Assembly (NCBI RefSeq): GCF_014192105.1
Contig: NZ_JACHXK010000002.1
Location: 119,282 to 183,281 of the forward strand
Direction: 5' to 3'
DNA: 64,000 nt
DNA from: Paenibacillus phyllosphaerae
GTDB lineage: Bacteria > Bacillota > Bacilli > Paenibacillales > Paenibacillaceae
In this document: in pieces, positions 36,358 to 45,148 of the stretch
How positions within the stretch are numbered: the first letter of the stretch is position 1
How the letters are laid out: each line of letters starts with the position of its first letter
Program-made: the position numbers and the translations under genes
The notes under the pieces: model-generated
The model's database searches: none
What the model saw: only the letters and a program-made list of their open reading frames with translations
What the model was told of the DNA's origin: nothing

Positions 36358-38358
36358 ATGCTGCAAACGACGTTATCGCTTCGCTTGATCGACGGGCACG
36401 ATGTGCCGTTCCAGAACGGGATTCCCGTCCCGTCATTCGAACCTCAGGAGAGAACGGTCATCCCGCTCGCGGGCAATTGGCGTTCCCGGCGCTTCCAGGC
36501 CGATCATGAATTCTCGATGTCCGAACGCGGCGCGGCTTGGCTTAAGAGGCTCCAAGAATGTGAAGGCGAATTTATCGCCGCAAGCGCAGATACGGGCTGG
36601 GCGGAACATGGCCTGCCGCTGCCGGAGAACCGGCTGACCGGGGAGGAGACGGCCCATGCAGCGGAAACGTACGAGGACGGCGTCTGGTATCAGCGCACGT
36701 TCGTTGTCGACGGGCTTGCGGCCGGCAAGTCGTATACGCTCAAGTCGCTGGGCATCAACTATGTCGCGGATATTTGGCTGAACGGGCAATGGATCGGCTA
36801 TCACGAGGGCGGGTTTACCCCCTTTGCCTTTCATGTGACAAGCTTTCTCCGGGAGGGCGTCAATGACATCCGCATTCGGGTGGATAACCCGCCGTGGGGC
36901 AGCCGCGATGACATCATACCGGCTGTGGCCGGGACGGATTTCTTCAACTATACCGGCGTCATCCAGGATCTGTATGTGGAGGTGACGTCAGCCGTTCATG
37001 TGGTGCGGGTGGATGTGGTGCCGATTACGACTTGCGGCAGGCTGAAGGTGCGCGCCGTCATCGAGAATCGCGGGCTTGTTCCGCAGACCGTCGATATCGC
37101 CGGCTCAATCTATGAGGCGAATGCGGGAGGCGCCGATTTCCTAACCTCTCCGCTTGCGGCATCGATTAAGGGGAAACTTGCCGTCATCGATCACCCGATG
37201 ACCGATCGGCTGAAGCTGTCCGCAGGCGAGGTGCGCGTGTTGGGTTACGAGATCAAGGTGCTGAATCCGAAACTCTGGTCGGTCTGGCAGCCGCATCTGT
37301 ACGTCGCTTCATTCACTGCGGCGTCGGCGACAACGGTTCAGCCGGACGAACCGCATGACCAGTTCTGCACCCAGTTCGGCATCCGCACGCTCGGCACGGA
37401 TCAGACGCACATCTTGCTGAATGGCGTACCGGTATTCCTTGCCGGGATCGCGCGTCACGAGGAATGGCCTGACACCGGCCGAACGGCAGACTGGCACCGG
37501 ATTCGGGCGGATCTGCTGCAGATGAAAGCCCTCAATGCCAATATGGTACGGACCGGCCATTATCCGAATCATATCTACACCTACTTGCTGCTCGATCGAT
37601 TGGGGATGCTCGCCATGAGCGAGATCCCGCTCTGGCAGTTCGAGACGGCGCATTATGAGGCGCAGGAGCGCAAAGGGCTGGCGGACCAAATGTGGCGCGA
37701 GATGGTGTTCTCCCAGTACAATCGCCCGTCGGTCATCCTGTGGAGCACCCAGAACGAATCCAAAGACGTTGTGCTCCGCCTTGCTTATAACAGACGGCTG
37801 GTGCGGGATTTGCGCGAGCGCTATAACGACGGCCGGCTGATCACCCAGAGCTCGGCAGCCGATCAGCCCGGCCCGGCTGATCCGTCCATGGAGCCGCTGG
37901 ACGTTGCCGCGTGGACGATGTATTTCGGTATTTTTCATGGCAGCACCTATTACGAAGGGACCCGCGCATTCCTGGAGGAAGCGAGGATGGCGTTCCCGGA
38001 TAAGCCGATCCTCAATACGGAGTTCGGGCACTGGACGGGGCAGGACAACGGCGAAGAAGCCAAGCAGCTGGACACGTACCGCGATACTAGGCGCGCGCTC
38101 ATGGAACATGCGGCCTTGCATGCCGACGGGACGTTTAATCCGAAGGGTTACTTGGCCGGAATCGACTTCTGGGTCATGTACAACTGGTACGTGAACCACA
38201 ACCAATGGATCGATACGTTCGGCCTCTATCATATGAATCGCACCAAGGCCAAGCAGCTTGCGACGATCATCGCCGAAGATTACGGAAGAATGACCCGTCC
38301 GAACGGCGGTCTTGCGGCAGTGGTGGCGTCTGCCCGAGCGGAAGGAACGACGCTATGA
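36358..38358 (+). CDS. Glycoside hydrolase family 2 protein
   Basis: 666 aa, no signal peptide, so cytosolic. An N-terminal sugar-binding jelly roll (about 85-215, GVWYQRTF...ADIWLNGQWIGYHEGGF) is followed by an Ig-like domain and the TIM barrel. The acid/base is Glu467 (STQNES) and the nucleophile Glu555 (LNTEFG). GH2 covers beta-glucuronidase, beta-galactosidase, beta-mannosidase and others; the specificity cannot be read here. ATG 36358 follows AAGGAG at 12 bases; TTG 36322 is an alternative. The stop overlaps the start of the first GH30 gene by 4 bp, so the two are translationally coupled. Confidence 0.9.
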   Translation: MLQTTLSLRLIDGHDVPFQNGIPVPSFEPQERTVIPLAGNWRSRRFQADHEFSMSERGAAWLKRLQECEGEFIAASADTGWAEHGLPLPENRLTGEETAHAAETYEDGVWYQRTFVVDGLAAGKSYTLKSLGINYVADIWLNGQWIGYHEGGFTPFAFHVTSFLREGVNDIRIRVDNPPWGSRDDIIPAVAGTDFFNYTGVIQDLYVEVTSAVHVVRVDVVPITTCGRLKVRAVIENRGLVPQTVDIAGSIYEANAGGADFLTSPLAASIKGKLAVIDHPMTDRLKLSAGEVRVLGYEIKVLNPKLWSVWQPHLYVASFTAASATTVQPDEPHDQFCTQFGIRTLGTDQTHILLNGVPVFLAGIARHEEWPDTGRTADWHRIRADLLQMKALNANMVRTGHYPNHIYTYLLLDRLGMLAMSEIPLWQFETAHYEAQERKGLADQMWREMVFSQYNRPSVILWSTQNESKDVVLRLAYNRRLVRDLRERYNDGRLITQSSAADQPGPADPSMEPLDVAAWTMYFGIFHGSTYYEGTRAFLEEARMAFPDKPILNTEFGHWTGQDNGEEAKQLDTYRDTRRALMEHAALHADGTFNPKGYLAGIDFWVMYNWYVNHNQWIDTFGLYHMNRTKAKQLATIIAEDYGRMTRPNGGLAAVVASARAEGTTL

Positions 38359-39827
38359 AGATGGGCCGGCTGATGAAGTTGTGCGGCGTCTTCACGGTGC
38401 TCGGTGCCGGATTAGCGGCCTGTGCAGATACTGCGGAGGACTCCGATGCGAAGCAGCAGGCTGCCCAAACGTGGATTACCATGCCCGACAAGAGCAAGCT
38501 GCTAGAGCAGGGGGGCGACATCCAGGGGATACCGGCTGACGAGAATAGCGGCGAAACTAACGCCATTGCGATTGATCCGACGAAGACGTACCAGCAGATC
38601 GACGGTTTCGGCGCCTCGCTCACCGACTCATCGGCCTGGTTGATCGCCAATAAACTGAGCGGCGAGCAGCGCGCCGAGCTGATGATCAAGCTGTTCGACC
38701 ATGACGAGGGAATCGGCATGAGTTACTTGCGGTTGCCGGTCGGGGCGTCGGATTTTGCCCTTAGCAGCTATACGTACGACGATGTGCCGGCAGGGGAGAC
38801 GGATTATCCGCTGGCCCGCTTCTCCATCTCGCATGATAAGGAATACATCCTCCCTGTCCTGAAACAAGCGCGTACGCTTAATCCCGATCTCCGAATCATG
38901 GCCAGTCCCTGGAGTGCGCCCGCGTGGATGAAGACGTCGGAATCGCTGATCGGAGGCAGTCTCAAGCCGGAAGCGTATGAGGTCTACGCGAACTATCTCG
39001 CCTTGTTCCTCGAGGCCTATGAGGCGGAAGGAATTCCGATCGACGCGCTGACCCCGCAGAATGAGCCGCATCATGTGCCGGACGGCTATCCGGGCATGCG
39101 GATGGAAGCGTTCGAGCAGGCAACCTTCATCAAAACCCATTTAGGCCCGGTGCTGGAGGAGCGGGGACTTCATACGAAGATCGTCATCTGGGATCACAAC
39201 TGGGACGAGGCTTATTATCCGCTGACCGTGCTGAATGACCCCGAGGCGAACCGCTATATCGCCGGATCGGCGTTCCACGGGTATGCCGGGGATGTAGCAA
39301 GCCAATCGCAGGTGCATGATGCGTTCCCGGACAAGGCGATCTACTTCACCGAGAGCTCCGGCGGCGAGTGGGCGACCGACTTCGGCGGGAATTTGAAGTG
39401 GGATATGCAGAATTTGATCATCGGCGCCACGCGCAATTGGGCGAGAACGGTACTGAAGTGGAATTTGGCGCTCGATGAGCAGCATGGTCCGCAGAACGGC
39501 GGCTGCCAGGATTGCCGGGGAATCGTAACGGTGAATCAGCAATCCGGCGAAGTGACGTTGAACGAGGAGTATTACGCCTTCGGCCATGCGAGCAAATTCG
39601 TCAAGTCCGGCGCCTATCGGATCGCTTCGAGCGGTATGGAAGAGGGAGCGCTGAGCCATGTCGCTTTCCGGAATCCGGATGGCGCAATCGTGCTCGTTGC
39701 CTTCAATACTGCGCAGACCGAAGCAAGCTTCGACGTCCGTTTGGGCGATCAAGCGTATCCGGTCCGTTTGCCTGCGGGAGCTGCCGCAACCTATGTGTGG
39801 CCGGCATTCTTGCCAACGGGTCTCTAG
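38355..39827 (+). CDS. GH30 glycoside hydrolase, lipoprotein (glucosylceramidase/beta-1,6-glucanase type)
   Basis: 490 aa. The start ATG 38355 overlaps the GH2 stop (ATGA). An N-terminal lipobox GLAAC places it on the outer face of the membrane. GH30 features are IDGFGASLTDSSAW, the SPWSAPAWMKT strand, acid/base Glu237 (PQNEPHH) and nucleophile Glu333 (FTESSGGEW), plus the C-terminal beta domain. Sequence style fits the glucosylceramidase/endo-beta-1,6-glucanase subfamilies rather than glucuronoxylanase. It would cut extracellular glucan into pieces for the adjacent transporter. Confidence 0.9.
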   Translation: MKMGRLMKLCGVFTVLGAGLAACADTAEDSDAKQQAAQTWITMPDKSKLLEQGGDIQGIPADENSGETNAIAIDPTKTYQQIDGFGASLTDSSAWLIANKLSGEQRAELMIKLFDHDEGIGMSYLRLPVGASDFALSSYTYDDVPAGETDYPLARFSISHDKEYILPVLKQARTLNPDLRIMASPWSAPAWMKTSESLIGGSLKPEAYEVYANYLALFLEAYEAEGIPIDALTPQNEPHHVPDGYPGMRMEAFEQATFIKTHLGPVLEERGLHTKIVIWDHNWDEAYYPLTVLNDPEANRYIAGSAFHGYAGDVASQSQVHDAFPDKAIYFTESSGGEWATDFGGNLKWDMQNLIIGATRNWARTVLKWNLALDEQHGPQNGGCQDCRGIVTVNQQSGEVTLNEEYYAFGHASKFVKSGAYRIASSGMEEGALSHVAFRNPDGAIVLVAFNTAQTEASFDVRLGDQAYPVRLPAGAAATYVWPAFLPTGL

Positions 39828-39870
39828 CGGGTCCGACCTAATCGATATATGGAAGAGGGAGTGACGTTAC

Positions 39871-41271
39871 ATGACCGAAACTGCGGCATCTACGAAAATA
39901 GCAGGTGATCAAGTCGAGGTATGGTGGAGCTCCGAGCAGTCGCCAGGCGACGCCGGTTGGTTCGCAGGGCCGATGCCGAACCGGTATGCGCTGGAAGCGC
40001 GGCCGGCCATTCCGCTAACGAAGCCTGCCGCCTCAAGCTTAGCGACGACGATTCTTGTGACGCCTGCGCACCACATGCAGGAGCTGCTAGGGATCGGCAC
40101 TTCGCTCGAGGAGACGACGATCCATAATTTAGCCCGGATGAGTCCGGACGTGAGGCAGCGGATCATTCGCGAGCTGACCAATCCGGAGCATGGCATCGGC
40201 CTCAACCTCATGCGAATAACGGTCGGCACGTCGGACTTCACCGCGCAGCCGTTCTATACGTATAACGATCTGCCCGAAGGCGACACGGACTTTGAGCTTG
40301 CGCGATTCACGATCCAGCGGGACATTGACCTGGGCATCGTCGATACGGTGAAGGAGGTGCTCGCAGCTGCGCCCGATGTGCGTATCTTCGCCTCGCCTTG
40401 GAGCCCGCCGGCCTGGATGAAGACGAACCATTCGCTGAAGCGCGGCCGGTTGAAGGAAGGGGACGAATATACGCAGGCGCTTGCCCGTTACTATCGGATG
40501 GCGATCGGCGCTTACGCGGAGCAAGGGATCCCGATCTATGCGATGACGCTGCAGAACGAACCGTTGTTGGAGACGGATTATCCCAGCTGCCATATGCCGC
40601 CGGAACGGCAGAAGGAGCTGGCGATCGCGCTGAAGGCTGAACTTGCAGCGAATGGTCTTGCGACGAAGCTGTGGATCTTCGACCATAACTTCGAGGATGC
40701 ATTCGCTTATGTCGCTCCGATTCTGAATGACGCGGCCGGCTACGCTGCGGTGGACGGGATCGCGCTGCACGATTATGACGGCTCGCCGTCGGTCATGAGC
40801 GAGCTAGCGGCCGCATACCCGGATAAACCGATCTATCTGACCGAACGCTCCGTATGGGGAACGGCTGGAGCGGCGCGAATCGCCGAATACTTCCGCAACT
40901 ATGCAAGCAGCTATAACGCATGGGTTACGATGCTCGATAGCCGGATCGGCACCCATCAATGGCTAGGCACGCCGGGTCCGACGATGTTCATCCAGGACGC
41001 CGACCAGCCGGACCGGTATTGGCGGACGCCGGAATATGACTTGCTCGGCCAATTCGCGCGATTCCTTCGTCCTGGGGCCAAGCGCATCATGAGCACGGGC
41101 GGGGAACAGCCATCGGTCACGAACGTTGTATTCGCCAATCCGGAAGGGAATCTGGTCGCCACCGTCATCAATCAGACGGACGAGGAGCAATCTTTCCGTC
41201 TGCTCTGCGAGGGATGGCAGTTCACGGCAGCGCTGCCGGCGAAGACGGTCGGCACCTATCGGTGGCGATAA
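39871..41271 (+). CDS. GH30 glycoside hydrolase, cytosolic paralogue
   Basis: 466 aa, no signal or lipobox, so it probably acts on imported oligosaccharides. It is homologous to the preceding enzyme along the barrel: GIGTSLEETT replaces the usual GFGxxxTD, SPWSPPAWMKT is kept, acid/base is Glu230 (LQNEP) and nucleophile Glu325 (LTERSVWG). The second half of the C-terminal beta domain ends VGTYRWR. ATG 39871 follows AGAGGGAG. A long bidirectional terminator closes the locus. Outside/inside GH30 pairs fit a two-step glucan breakdown. Confidence 0.9.
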   Translation: MTETAASTKIAGDQVEVWWSSEQSPGDAGWFAGPMPNRYALEARPAIPLTKPAASSLATTILVTPAHHMQELLGIGTSLEETTIHNLARMSPDVRQRIIRELTNPEHGIGLNLMRITVGTSDFTAQPFYTYNDLPEGDTDFELARFTIQRDIDLGIVDTVKEVLAAAPDVRIFASPWSPPAWMKTNHSLKRGRLKEGDEYTQALARYYRMAIGAYAEQGIPIYAMTLQNEPLLETDYPSCHMPPERQKELAIALKAELAANGLATKLWIFDHNFEDAFAYVAPILNDAAGYAAVDGIALHDYDGSPSVMSELAAAYPDKPIYLTERSVWGTAGAARIAEYFRNYASSYNAWVTMLDSRIGTHQWLGTPGPTMFIQDADQPDRYWRTPEYDLLGQFARFLRPGAKRIMSTGGEQPSVTNVVFANPEGNLVATVINQTDEEQSFRLLCEGWQFTAALPAKTVGTYRWR

Positions 41272-41294
41272 ACAGTCTCGCCGATCAAGATAAA

Positions 41295-41350
41295 TAAGAG
41301 GCCCGCTCCTCCATCATCGACTGGCGATGATAGGAGGAGCGGGCCTCTTA
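41295..41350. terminator. Strong bidirectional terminator between the second GH30 gene and the SGNH hydrolase
   Basis: Stem of more than 20 bp, TAAGAGGCCCGCTCCTCC pairing with the complementary arm ending GGGCCTCTTA, extended by ATCATCG/CGATGAT. Convergent genes on both sides. Confidence 0.9.
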
Positions 41351-41382
41351 AGCGTTTCTATTTATTTCTATTATGATTTCTA

Positions 41383-42576
41383 TTATTTCATCAACAGATT
41401 GGATAAGGCATAACCGGCGACATTCGCAATATTCGCCGCGCCGGCTTTCGTCGGATGCACGCTGATCGTCAGTCCCTTATCCGATATAATATCGCTTTGC
41501 GGATTAAAGTTCGCCGATGTCGGCAGCACATAGATATTGCGTGCCCGCAGCTGCGGCGTATCGAAGGTGTCGAGAAGCATTTGATTCCACAACTCCTGAT
41601 TGGTCTTGACCTGCGCCGGGTAAGCGGCGCTCTTGCCGTAATTAATCAAGTAATTGTCATTGGCTTGCTGCGGCGTAAGCGTGTTGAGCAAGATCGCGAT
41701 GTTCGGATCGTAGCGCTTAATCGAATTGACGACCTCGATGATTTCGTTCTGGCGCTGAGGCAGCGTACGCTTCAGCTCCTCGGTCGTAATCCAGATCGCG
41801 TCATTCAAGCCGACGAAGGAGACGACGGCATCGACATGCTTGCCTTCTTTGGCAGCCGGGACATAGCCCTTCTGGTATTTGCGCATATAGAACGAGAAGT
41901 CGAACTTCTTGGTGTAGGTATTGATGAACTGGTTGCGCGTCATGCCGTTCTTCAAATCCGAGGTAGGCCGGTCAGCCCGCCGATAGCCGTATGACTCCGT
42001 CGTATACCAGCGATATCCGTAGCCTCCCCAGGCATCGTCCATAACGCCGGGAATCGCGGACTTATTGACGCCGATCATGTTCAGATAGCCCTTTCTCACC
42101 GAGCCGTACAGCGCTTCGGATACGCCGTAGCTGTCAACGAAGCTGTCGCCAAGCGTTATGATCGTCGTGGTTTTGGACACGTAATTGGGCTTGATATGGA
42201 ACGTCACTTGCTTCTGCGTCAATACATTCCCGTTCGTCTGATCGATCAGCCGGAATTCGATCACCATGTCGCGCGAGGCATACTTGACCTCCGGAACGTA
42301 CATCCAGTTGTAACGGTTAGTAGCAGGCTGCCCATATGTATCATCGGTCACCTGCCGGGCAGAGACGAGATAATTGTCATTCGCTAAGTAAAGGTTGGAA
42401 TTCAAGATAACGTTCCGATAGTAGATGGCAAACTTCTGGCCCTCGACCAGTTGAATCTCGCTCGGCAATTGAAATTTGAACTCAGGCTGGATCTGATACT
42501 GAGCATATGTCGTCGGACTGAATAATGTAGTTAGCAGCAATAGCGCAGACGTTAACAAGACTGAGAATCGTTTCAA
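41383..42576 (-). CDS. Secreted SGNH/GDSL-family hydrolase
   Basis: 397 aa. TTG 42576 gives a clean signal peptide (MKRFSVLLTSALLLL...TYA) with GGAGG 10 bases upstream. An N-terminal beta-rich domain (about 30-145) precedes the SGNH esterase domain. The latter has GDSF (nucleophile Ser, block I), GLND (block III) and SVHPTKAG with the catalytic His (block V). The usual Asp three residues before the His is not present (Ile-Ser-Val-His). Family members are esterases/lipases, often deacetylating polysaccharides; the substrate is unknown. It is divergent from a WYL regulator with a dyad in the shared upstream region. Confidence 0.85.
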   Translation of the reverse strand: MKRFSVLLTSALLLLTTLFSPTTYAQYQIQPEFKFQLPSEIQLVEGQKFAIYYRNVILNSNLYLANDNYLVSARQVTDDTYGQPATNRYNWMYVPEVKYASRDMVIEFRLIDQTNGNVLTQKQVTFHIKPNYVSKTTTIITLGDSFVDSYGVSEALYGSVRKGYLNMIGVNKSAIPGVMDDAWGGYGYRWYTTESYGYRRADRPTSDLKNGMTRNQFINTYTKKFDFSFYMRKYQKGYVPAAKEGKHVDAVVSFVGLNDAIWITTEELKRTLPQRQNEIIEVVNSIKRYDPNIAILLNTLTPQQANDNYLINYGKSAAYPAQVKTNQELWNQMLLDTFDTPQLRARNIYVLPTSANFNPQSDIISDKGLTISVHPTKAGAANIANVAGYALSNLLMK

Positions 42577-42620
42577 TACAGGCAAACCTCCAACATTCAA
42601 ATCTAGTAAAACCCGATAGT

Positions 42621-42637
42621 GATATAGCCACTATATC
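42621..42637. promoter_or_regulatory. Candidate operator between SGNH hydrolase and WYL regulator genes
   Basis: Perfect inverted repeat GATATAG-CCA-CTATATC in a 197-bp divergent gap, 45 bp upstream of the hydrolase start. Candidate site for the adjacent WYL regulator. Confidence 0.45.
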
Positions 42638-42773
42638 GGCTGAGGCGGCCGAATTGTTTATGCCAACCTTAATATTGATGCGATTCACCCGCAGATTTTG
42701 TTGGAGGAAATGGCAGGAATTCGTCGAATAGGTCACTTCTGAGACTTAATACCTATAGGCAAGGGGAGTCACC

Positions 42774-43724
42774 ATGATCGACAAAGTCATTCGCATCTTC
42801 AAAATCGTCAATGCCATTCAGGCAAATCCCGGCATCTCGGCCGCCGATCTGGCCTTCAAATGCGAGGTCGACATACGGACCATCTACCGTGATCTGCAGC
42901 TGCTCGACTCGTTCGCGCCGATTACAAACGACGGGCGGGGGACGGGCTATCGGTTCATGGGCAATTTCTACTTATATCCGCTTAATTTCTCGGAGCAGGA
43001 AGCGATGGTGTTCTCGCTGCTGCCGTCGCTGCTCGATAAGGAGAAGCTGCCGCCGGGCTTCGATTCGGCCTATGATAAAGTAATGGCTACGCATATGAGG
43101 GAGAAGCGGCGTCAGAATAATCTGATCGGGGACATTGCGGGGATTATTCAGATGGGCACGCCTGCTTACAAGAAGGAGAGCCCGAATTTCCTGCAGCCGA
43201 TCATCCAGGCGATCATCGAGCAGCGCTCGATCGATACCGTCTACCATACGCAGTCCCGCAACGAGACGACGGAGCGGAGAATCGATCCCTATTATCTCGT
43301 GCCGCGGGACCAGCGCTTCTACCTTATCGGCTATTGCCATGCCAAGAAGGACATCCGCACCTTCCGAATGAGCCGCTTCCTGAAGGTAGAAGTTACGGGC
43401 GAGACTTTCGATAAAGGCGATTTCAGCATCAAGAAGCATCTGAAGAACACGTGGTCGATTGAGCAAGGGGACAAGAACATCACGTTCAAGGTTCGCTTCA
43501 ATGCAGAAGTCGCTCGGTATATTAAGGAAGAGGAGTTGTTCGTGCATCCGCGGATGAAGGATAACCGGGACGGAAGCTTGACCTTCGAGGTGACGGTCAA
43601 CAACGAGAAGGAGTTCATCCGCTGGATTCTGCAGTACGGGCCGGCCGCCGAGATTCTAGAGCCGAAGTCGGTGCGGGAATCGCTGAAGAATCAGCTGCAA
43701 GATTGGGCTCGTCTCTATCAGTAG
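42774..43724 (+). CDS. HTH/WYL-domain transcriptional regulator (YafY-like)
   Basis: 316 aa. N-terminal winged HTH (DKVIRIFKIVNAIQANPGISAADLA split by a CEVDIRTIYRDLQLLD recognition helix region), a central WYL domain (about 145-225, with DPYYLVPRDQRFYLIGYCH) and a C-terminal WCX-like dimerisation part. WYL domains bind nucleic-acid or nucleotide-type ligands. ATG 42774 follows AAGGGGAG. It is divergent from the SGNH hydrolase gene, a likely target through the dyad between them. Confidence 0.9.
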   Translation: MIDKVIRIFKIVNAIQANPGISAADLAFKCEVDIRTIYRDLQLLDSFAPITNDGRGTGYRFMGNFYLYPLNFSEQEAMVFSLLPSLLDKEKLPPGFDSAYDKVMATHMREKRRQNNLIGDIAGIIQMGTPAYKKESPNFLQPIIQAIIEQRSIDTVYHTQSRNETTERRIDPYYLVPRDQRFYLIGYCHAKKDIRTFRMSRFLKVEVTGETFDKGDFSIKKHLKNTWSIEQGDKNITFKVRFNAEVARYIKEEELFVHPRMKDNRDGSLTFEVTVNNEKEFIRWILQYGPAAEILEPKSVRESLKNQLQDWARLYQ

Positions 43725-43754
43725 CCGATTTCTGCCACATCGTTTACATATGCC

Positions 43755-43788
43755 AAAGGCGACGAATCCGCGGACTCGTCGCCTTTTC
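43755..43788. terminator. Bidirectional terminator between the WYL regulator and DUF4015 genes
   Basis: Perfect 11-bp stem AAAGGCGACGA / TCGTCGCCTTT with a 10-base loop and TTTT, in a convergent gap. Confidence 0.9.
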
Positions 43789-43802
43789 TAATGTCTTGCG
43801 TC

Positions 43803-44861
43803 TTAGGCTTGCCGTTTCGGGAAAAAAGGTTTCGACAGCGCTCCGAGAGTACGTTTAATGCGCGCGGGCTTGGCGGTTCTTTTTCGCGTATTCGTCACCT
43901 GCAGCGATTCATACGAATAGTTGGCATAACCGTTCCACAGCAGGAATTCATGTATGCCCTGGGATTTGGCGGCGCGAATTTGGGCTTGGAGCTCTTTGAG
44001 CCCGTATTTGGCCGTTGCGGAGGAGAAGTCCTGGAACCAAGGACGAATTTTTGCTGCGTGCTTGCCTTTCTTCTGAAGCAGCTGATTTCTTCTTTTGGCG
44101 TCGAACAAACCGCGTTGAATGATCTTGTAAGGCTCATTCTCGGGCTGTACGATCCGGTAGATGCCTTTGGGATACAGGGAAGGGTACATCATTGGGCTGA
44201 TATAATCGACATGCTGCGCAATCAGATCCCACTTCTGGCCGATTCCCGAATCCGTCTTCGTGGACGTAATCGCGCCGTATACGCCGGCGGAGATAACGAC
44301 GTCATGCGAGGAGAGCATAGATTTGGCGTAAGACAAGAAGTCCGCAATCGTCTGCGCTTGGCTTGCCTGCGTCAACTTTGTTGCTCGATCCTCTTGCTCT
44401 GGACCTACGCCGCGGTAAGGAAAACGGACATAGTCGAATTGAATTTCATCGAATCCCAGCCTGGCGGCCGAGATGCCAACGCCCACGACATAGTCCCAAC
44501 AGGCGCGCTTATAGGGATCCAGCCAGCCCGCGCTCTCCGTTCCCCATGCGCTGTCCCGTCTGCGTTTGAGCGCCAAGGTAGGCCGCCGCCTTGCGAGCGC
44601 AGGATCCCGGAAGGCCGCTACCCGGGCAATTAGATAGAAACCGTTATCCTTGAATCCTTGCAGAATCTGCTCGAAGTTCCGGATGCGACGGCCGTTCACA
44701 TTCCCTTGATCATCCTTCATATCGATAACCGCTGCATTGAGACCGGTCTGGAACATCAGATCGATCACTTTCGCGAGGCGCTCCTCGTTCATCAGTACCT
44801 CTGAGCTGATATAGATGCCTTTGACATGCGTGCTGCTTCCTCGCTTCACCTTTCGATTCAT
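43803..44861 (-). CDS. Putative glycoside hydrolase (DUF4015/GH13-like family)
   Basis: 352 aa TIM-barrel-type protein. Motifs of the family are VKGIYISS at the first strand, NAAVIDMKDDQG, LGFDEIQFDYVRFP with the presumed catalytic carboxylates, and DYISPMMYPS. No signal peptide is seen (start MNRKVKRG), unlike many secreted members. ATG 44861 has AAAGG about 9 bases upstream; GTG 44870 is less likely. The C-terminus is rich in Lys/Arg. Activity is unproven for most of the family; wall or exopolysaccharide hydrolysis is a guess. Confidence 0.85.
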   Translation of the reverse strand: MNRKVKRGSSTHVKGIYISSEVLMNEERLAKVIDLMFQTGLNAAVIDMKDDQGNVNGRRIRNFEQILQGFKDNGFYLIARVAAFRDPALARRRPTLALKRRRDSAWGTESAGWLDPYKRACWDYVVGVGISAARLGFDEIQFDYVRFPYRGVGPEQEDRATKLTQASQAQTIADFLSYAKSMLSSHDVVISAGVYGAITSTKTDSGIGQKWDLIAQHVDYISPMMYPSLYPKGIYRIVQPENEPYKIIQRGLFDAKRRNQLLQKKGKHAAKIRPWFQDFSSATAKYGLKELQAQIRAAKSQGIHEFLLWNGYANYSYESLQVTNTRKRTAKPARIKRTLGALSKPFFPKRQA

Positions 44862-44968
44862 GTCAATCACCTTTCGTTCCTGATGTCATATAGGCTTCTA
44901 GTAATATATTCGGGCAAGGAGCGGAAAGGAACAGGCACGCACCTACTGGGCACGGAGGAAAATGGCAG

Positions 44969-44998
44969 TTGACATGAAACCAAAAGGTTTCGTATTAT
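44969..44998 (+). promoter_or_regulatory. Sigma-A promoter of the SRPBCC-arsR operon
   Basis: TTGACA (44969-44974), 18-base spacer, TATTAT (44993-44998). The spacer is occupied by the first palindromic operator. Confidence 0.8.
44976..44991 (+). promoter_or_regulatory. Palindromic operator, copy 1 (ArsR site)
   Basis: GAAACCAAAAGGTTTC, perfect 6-bp arms around AAAA, lying between -35 and -10 of the operon promoter, so a bound repressor would block RNA polymerase. Confidence 0.75.
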
Positions 44999-45005
44999 GT
45001 GAAAG

Positions 45006-45021
45006 GAAACCAAAAGGTTTC
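45006..45021 (+). promoter_or_regulatory. Palindromic operator, copy 2 (ArsR site)
   Basis: Identical GAAACCAAAAGGTTTC, exactly 30 bp after copy 1 and around the predicted transcription start. Identical copies with near-helical phasing suggest cooperative binding of the ArsR protein encoded in the operon. Confidence 0.75.
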
Positions 45022-45148
45022 ATTTTGAATGCGGCTGGCCGATACGCCGCTTCATAAATAGCTGGGCATCGTACAAGCTTATATGGGAGTCGTCTTTGCA
45101 GGTGTATGATGGATTATAATCTCATGACACAGAATGGAGCTGTCTTAC

